Source of the DNA: Chara braunii
Taxonomy: Eukaryota; Streptophyta; Charophyceae; Charales; Characeae
DNA: 29,954 nt
NCBI GenBank assembly: GCA_003427395.1
Contig: BFEA01000072.1
Coordinates: 1,806,710-1,836,663, forward strand
Reading direction: 5' to 3'
Below are positions 27,877-29,954 of this stretch, piece after piece. Below the pieces are notes generated by a model. The model saw nothing but the letters and a program-made list of their open reading frames with translations, was not told where the DNA came from and searched no databases. The stretch's first letter is position 1. The number at the start of each line of letters is the position of its first letter. The translations under genes and the position numbers were made by a program.

Positions 27877-28089
27877 AGGAAGCCGCAATTTATGTTGCGG
27901 CTCCTGGTTCTTGCCGAGGGTCAGCAATTCCACCCTTCGGCACATAAGAAGTTTAGGGAAATGCATCCAGGCAGCGACTGCAAGGGAAGGTGTTCCCTCG
28001 GGAATAATAAAAACATGGAGTCATTTCTGAAAGGTCTCTTCTCCTCTTCCACGGTTGAGGATATTCCCTCTGGTGAAATCGTGACCTGA
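27877..28089 (+). CDS. Possible alternative terminal exon, 70 codons plus stop
   Basis: A TAG acceptor-like site ends at 27876. The open frame then runs RKPQFMLRLLVLAEGQQFHP through a Cys/Lys/Gly-containing middle to FLKGLFSSSTVEDIPSGEIV and a TGA at 28087-28089. Phase 0 matches the donor at 27388. The pyrimidine tract before the acceptor is poor, and the acceptor lies in a duplicated sequence (27681/27841). Without transcripts it is only a candidate. Confidence 0.33.
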   Translation, partial: RKPQFMLRLLVLAEGQQFHPSAHKKFREMHPGSDCKGRCSLGNNKNMESFLKGLFSSSTVEDIPSGEIVT

Positions 28090-28376
28090 TTGGAAGTCAA
28101 TGTAGATGGTTACTATACACAATTGTCCTTTGTCTTTGTTGAATTCTTAGAGCGACGGTGATGGTATCGTCGTCACATGCTGACCTAGCTTAGCTTTTTT
28201 TAAGGATGTTGACAGCTCTCTTAGTGTGTATGGAGGATGGACTCCGTGATTGGGTGTGCATGCGATTGCCAGGATTGCTGGTATGGTCGAGAGCGCTTGC
28301 TGAAGCAAGCTTTGCAGTATTGAATCGGAAGAAGGAGAACTCTATCCTGTTCTTGCCTATGACATTCACTACCTAA

Positions 28377-28491
28377 CTACCATCCATCTTCACCCGAATA
28401 GAACGCCCGGTCATTATGGCTGTACATGGTCCACCTGTCACTCCAAATACAGTGATAATGACCAGGCATTCTTTTTGGGCGAATACAGTAG
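28377..28491. mobile_element. MITE-like foldback, family copy 4
   Basis: It starts CTACCATCCATCTTCACCCG, followed by the family block AATAGAACGCCCGGTCATTAT. The right arm reads ATAATGACCAGGCATTCT and ends ACAGTAG, more diverged than the left. It lies about 290 bp beyond the possible terminal exon of the large gene. Confidence 0.88.
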
Positions 28492-28805
28492 TGACTGTAG
28501 TGGTAATTGGCAGCTGCAGGATGACATCTGTCTCAGCAAACTGGTGACGGCACGGGGCCGGGGGCGGACTTGGCGGATGGAACGGTGATTGATTTGTTGC
28601 TGGGTGGCTCACTGATTACGCTGGGTGGATGAGCGAGGTAGCTGACTGAGTAGGGCTGTTGACGGGCACTCGAGGTGGTGGGGTAAAGTGTGCTGCCTCC
28701 CTTAGCATATGTATCAAAGCGGAGGGTCCATGTCAAAAATCCACCCGGAGGAGGAAACTGCTGTATGGTTTGTTGCGACAGTTTCAGTGATAGGAAATCA
28801 CTTTA

Positions 28806-28828
28806 GTGTGTGTGTGTGTGTGTGTATG

Positions 28829-28918
<90 letters not shown>
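28806..28918. repeat. (GT)n then (GA)n microsatellites
   Basis: A GT run (28806-28825) is followed after TATGTTT by a GA run of about 87 bases (28832-28918). Confidence 0.97.
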
Positions 28919-28920
<2 letters not shown>

Positions 28921-29019
28921 GGTTTTCGTAAGGCAGGTTGCCGGGTGTGAAAAGAAGGCAAAGGCGAAGTCTTGATTTGCATGAATGGGAGTTTCGTTAG
29001 GGGGATTCACTTCAATGAA

Positions 29020-29228
29020 GCTGCACCTTCTTAGGTGAATCAGTGTGCTACGTGTTGAAGTACCCTATTCTTTGCAGCGGGTAATGGTGTCTTTCTGCAT
29101 TAGGAGCGGCAGCAGGAGTGTAGCAGCACCTTATTAGCTGAATCAGTGTGTGCTACGTGTTGAAGTACCCTATTCTTTGCAGCGGGTTAAGGTGTCTTTC
29201 TGCATTAGGAGCGGCAACAGGAGTTTAG
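29020..29228. repeat. Two-copy tandem duplication, ~105-bp period
   Basis: GCACCTT followed by GAATCAGTGTG...CTACGTGTTGAAGTACCC and TTTGCAGCGGGT...GGTGTCTTTCTGCATTAGG occurs at about 29024 and 29126. Identity is high, with a 2-base GT insertion in the second copy. Confidence 0.95.
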
Positions 29229-29833
29229 TCAATTGAAATGGCTGTTGCTCGCTGTTTTCTGGCGTAGTTTCTTAAACTTCTTTCAAAGCGCTTTAGGTGC
29301 TGGTTCTCTCACCGCCATGGCTTCACTGATTTCTTGAAAGTCGACCGGAGAGAACTGGATTTCAGACTGTGTCCAGCATCTCCGGGACTTTTGTACTGTT
29401 ATAAGGCAGATAGCAACCCAACGTTGGTGGACTGCAACACGGTTCCGTGTCTGCCCGGTTTTGGTTTTTGTTGGTACATTGAGTTTTGTTTTCTTAGAAG
29501 GTTAAGGTTAACCAAAATTCATTTTCCCACTCGTCACAAGATTCATTGTGTGCGCATGCATGTTTATTGTGCCCTCTTCCACTCCTCTACACTCTAGACC
29601 AGCCTTTAACTTTATCTTTAACTTTATTGAAAGTTTCTTCTTCCCTCTTCCACTGCTTGTCGCTGTTTATTCCAAACCTCCAGTTGTTGTCTTCATCGTT
29701 ACTTGCCCCTCTGCTCTGACTGCACTGAGTTTTTTTCGACCAGTCACATGATCGACTGTCTTTTCGGCAATTCCTTGTCCGCCCTACACCCTCCTCACCC
29801 AAATGCAATCATCTACTTGCCCTCTCTTCTGTC
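29229..29833. other. No gene seen
   Basis: The stretch is T-rich with short frames lacking any recognisable domain. TTTAACTTTATC and CCCTCTTCCACT each recur locally (about 29575-29660). It may be an intron or UTR of a gene beyond the window, but nothing here proves it. Confidence 0.4.
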
Positions 29834-29954
29834 GTCTGTCTTGTCTGTCTTGTCTGTCTTGTCTTGTCTGTCTTGTCTGTCTTGTCTGTCTTGTCTGTCT
29901 TGTCTGTCTTGTCTGTCTTGTCTTGTCTGTCTTGTCTGTCTTGTCTGTCTTGTC
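29834..29954. repeat. TTGTCTGTC minisatellite at window edge
   Basis: Units of CTTGTCTGT repeat with occasional shortened CTTGT units up to the last base. The array continues beyond the window. Confidence 0.96.

Overview
The window looks like nuclear genomic DNA from a large, repeat-rich plant-lineage genome, most likely a charophyte alga of the Chara type. Four things point there: a Myb/SANT-like trihelix gene, a decayed copy of the plastid gene psbJ, spliceosomal introns of 1.2-2.6 kb, and dense CT/GA microsatellites, A/T runs and foldback elements. The genus is inference. Gaps (N at 12106, 19073-19146, 27776) show a draft assembly.

Layout. 1-3.6 kb: a foldback element, then a minus-strand intronless trihelix DNA-binding protein gene (423-2063) with GC-rich sequence upstream. 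3.6-14.2 kb: no convincing protein gene. This stretch holds a 22-bp minisatellite, several foldback elements (two share GGTCCCACT ends), many two-copy local duplications, three tandem U6 snRNA pseudogenes joined by A-tails on the minus strand, a ~0.9-kb long-inverted-repeat element, and two of the four copies of a ~112-bp MITE-like family with CCGTCTTC-type ends. 14.2-28.1 kb: one large plus-strand gene. Exons 14960-15189, 16400-16769, 19370-19489 and 22030-27267 have plausible splice sites and compatible phases and encode about 1985 residues. The protein is mostly Ser-rich and predicted disordered, with one compact helical segment spanning the exon 3/4 junction. I do not recognise the family. 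Its introns hold a MITE copy, the psbJ fragment, pyrimidine-rich repeats and duplicated segments. A possible alternative 3' end uses a CAG|GTAAGG donor at 27388 and a terminal exon at 27877-28089. 28.1-29.95 kb: a fourth MITE copy, microsatellites, a 105-bp duplication and a TTGTCTGTC-type minisatellite, with no gene seen.

Nothing indicates a multi-gene system or operon. The two genes lie far apart and I see no functional link between them. The most unusual content is retroposition and foldback biology: the A-tailed U6 array, an A-run flanked by 14-bp direct repeats about 230 bp from it, the psbJ fragment inside an intron, and the shared MITE family.
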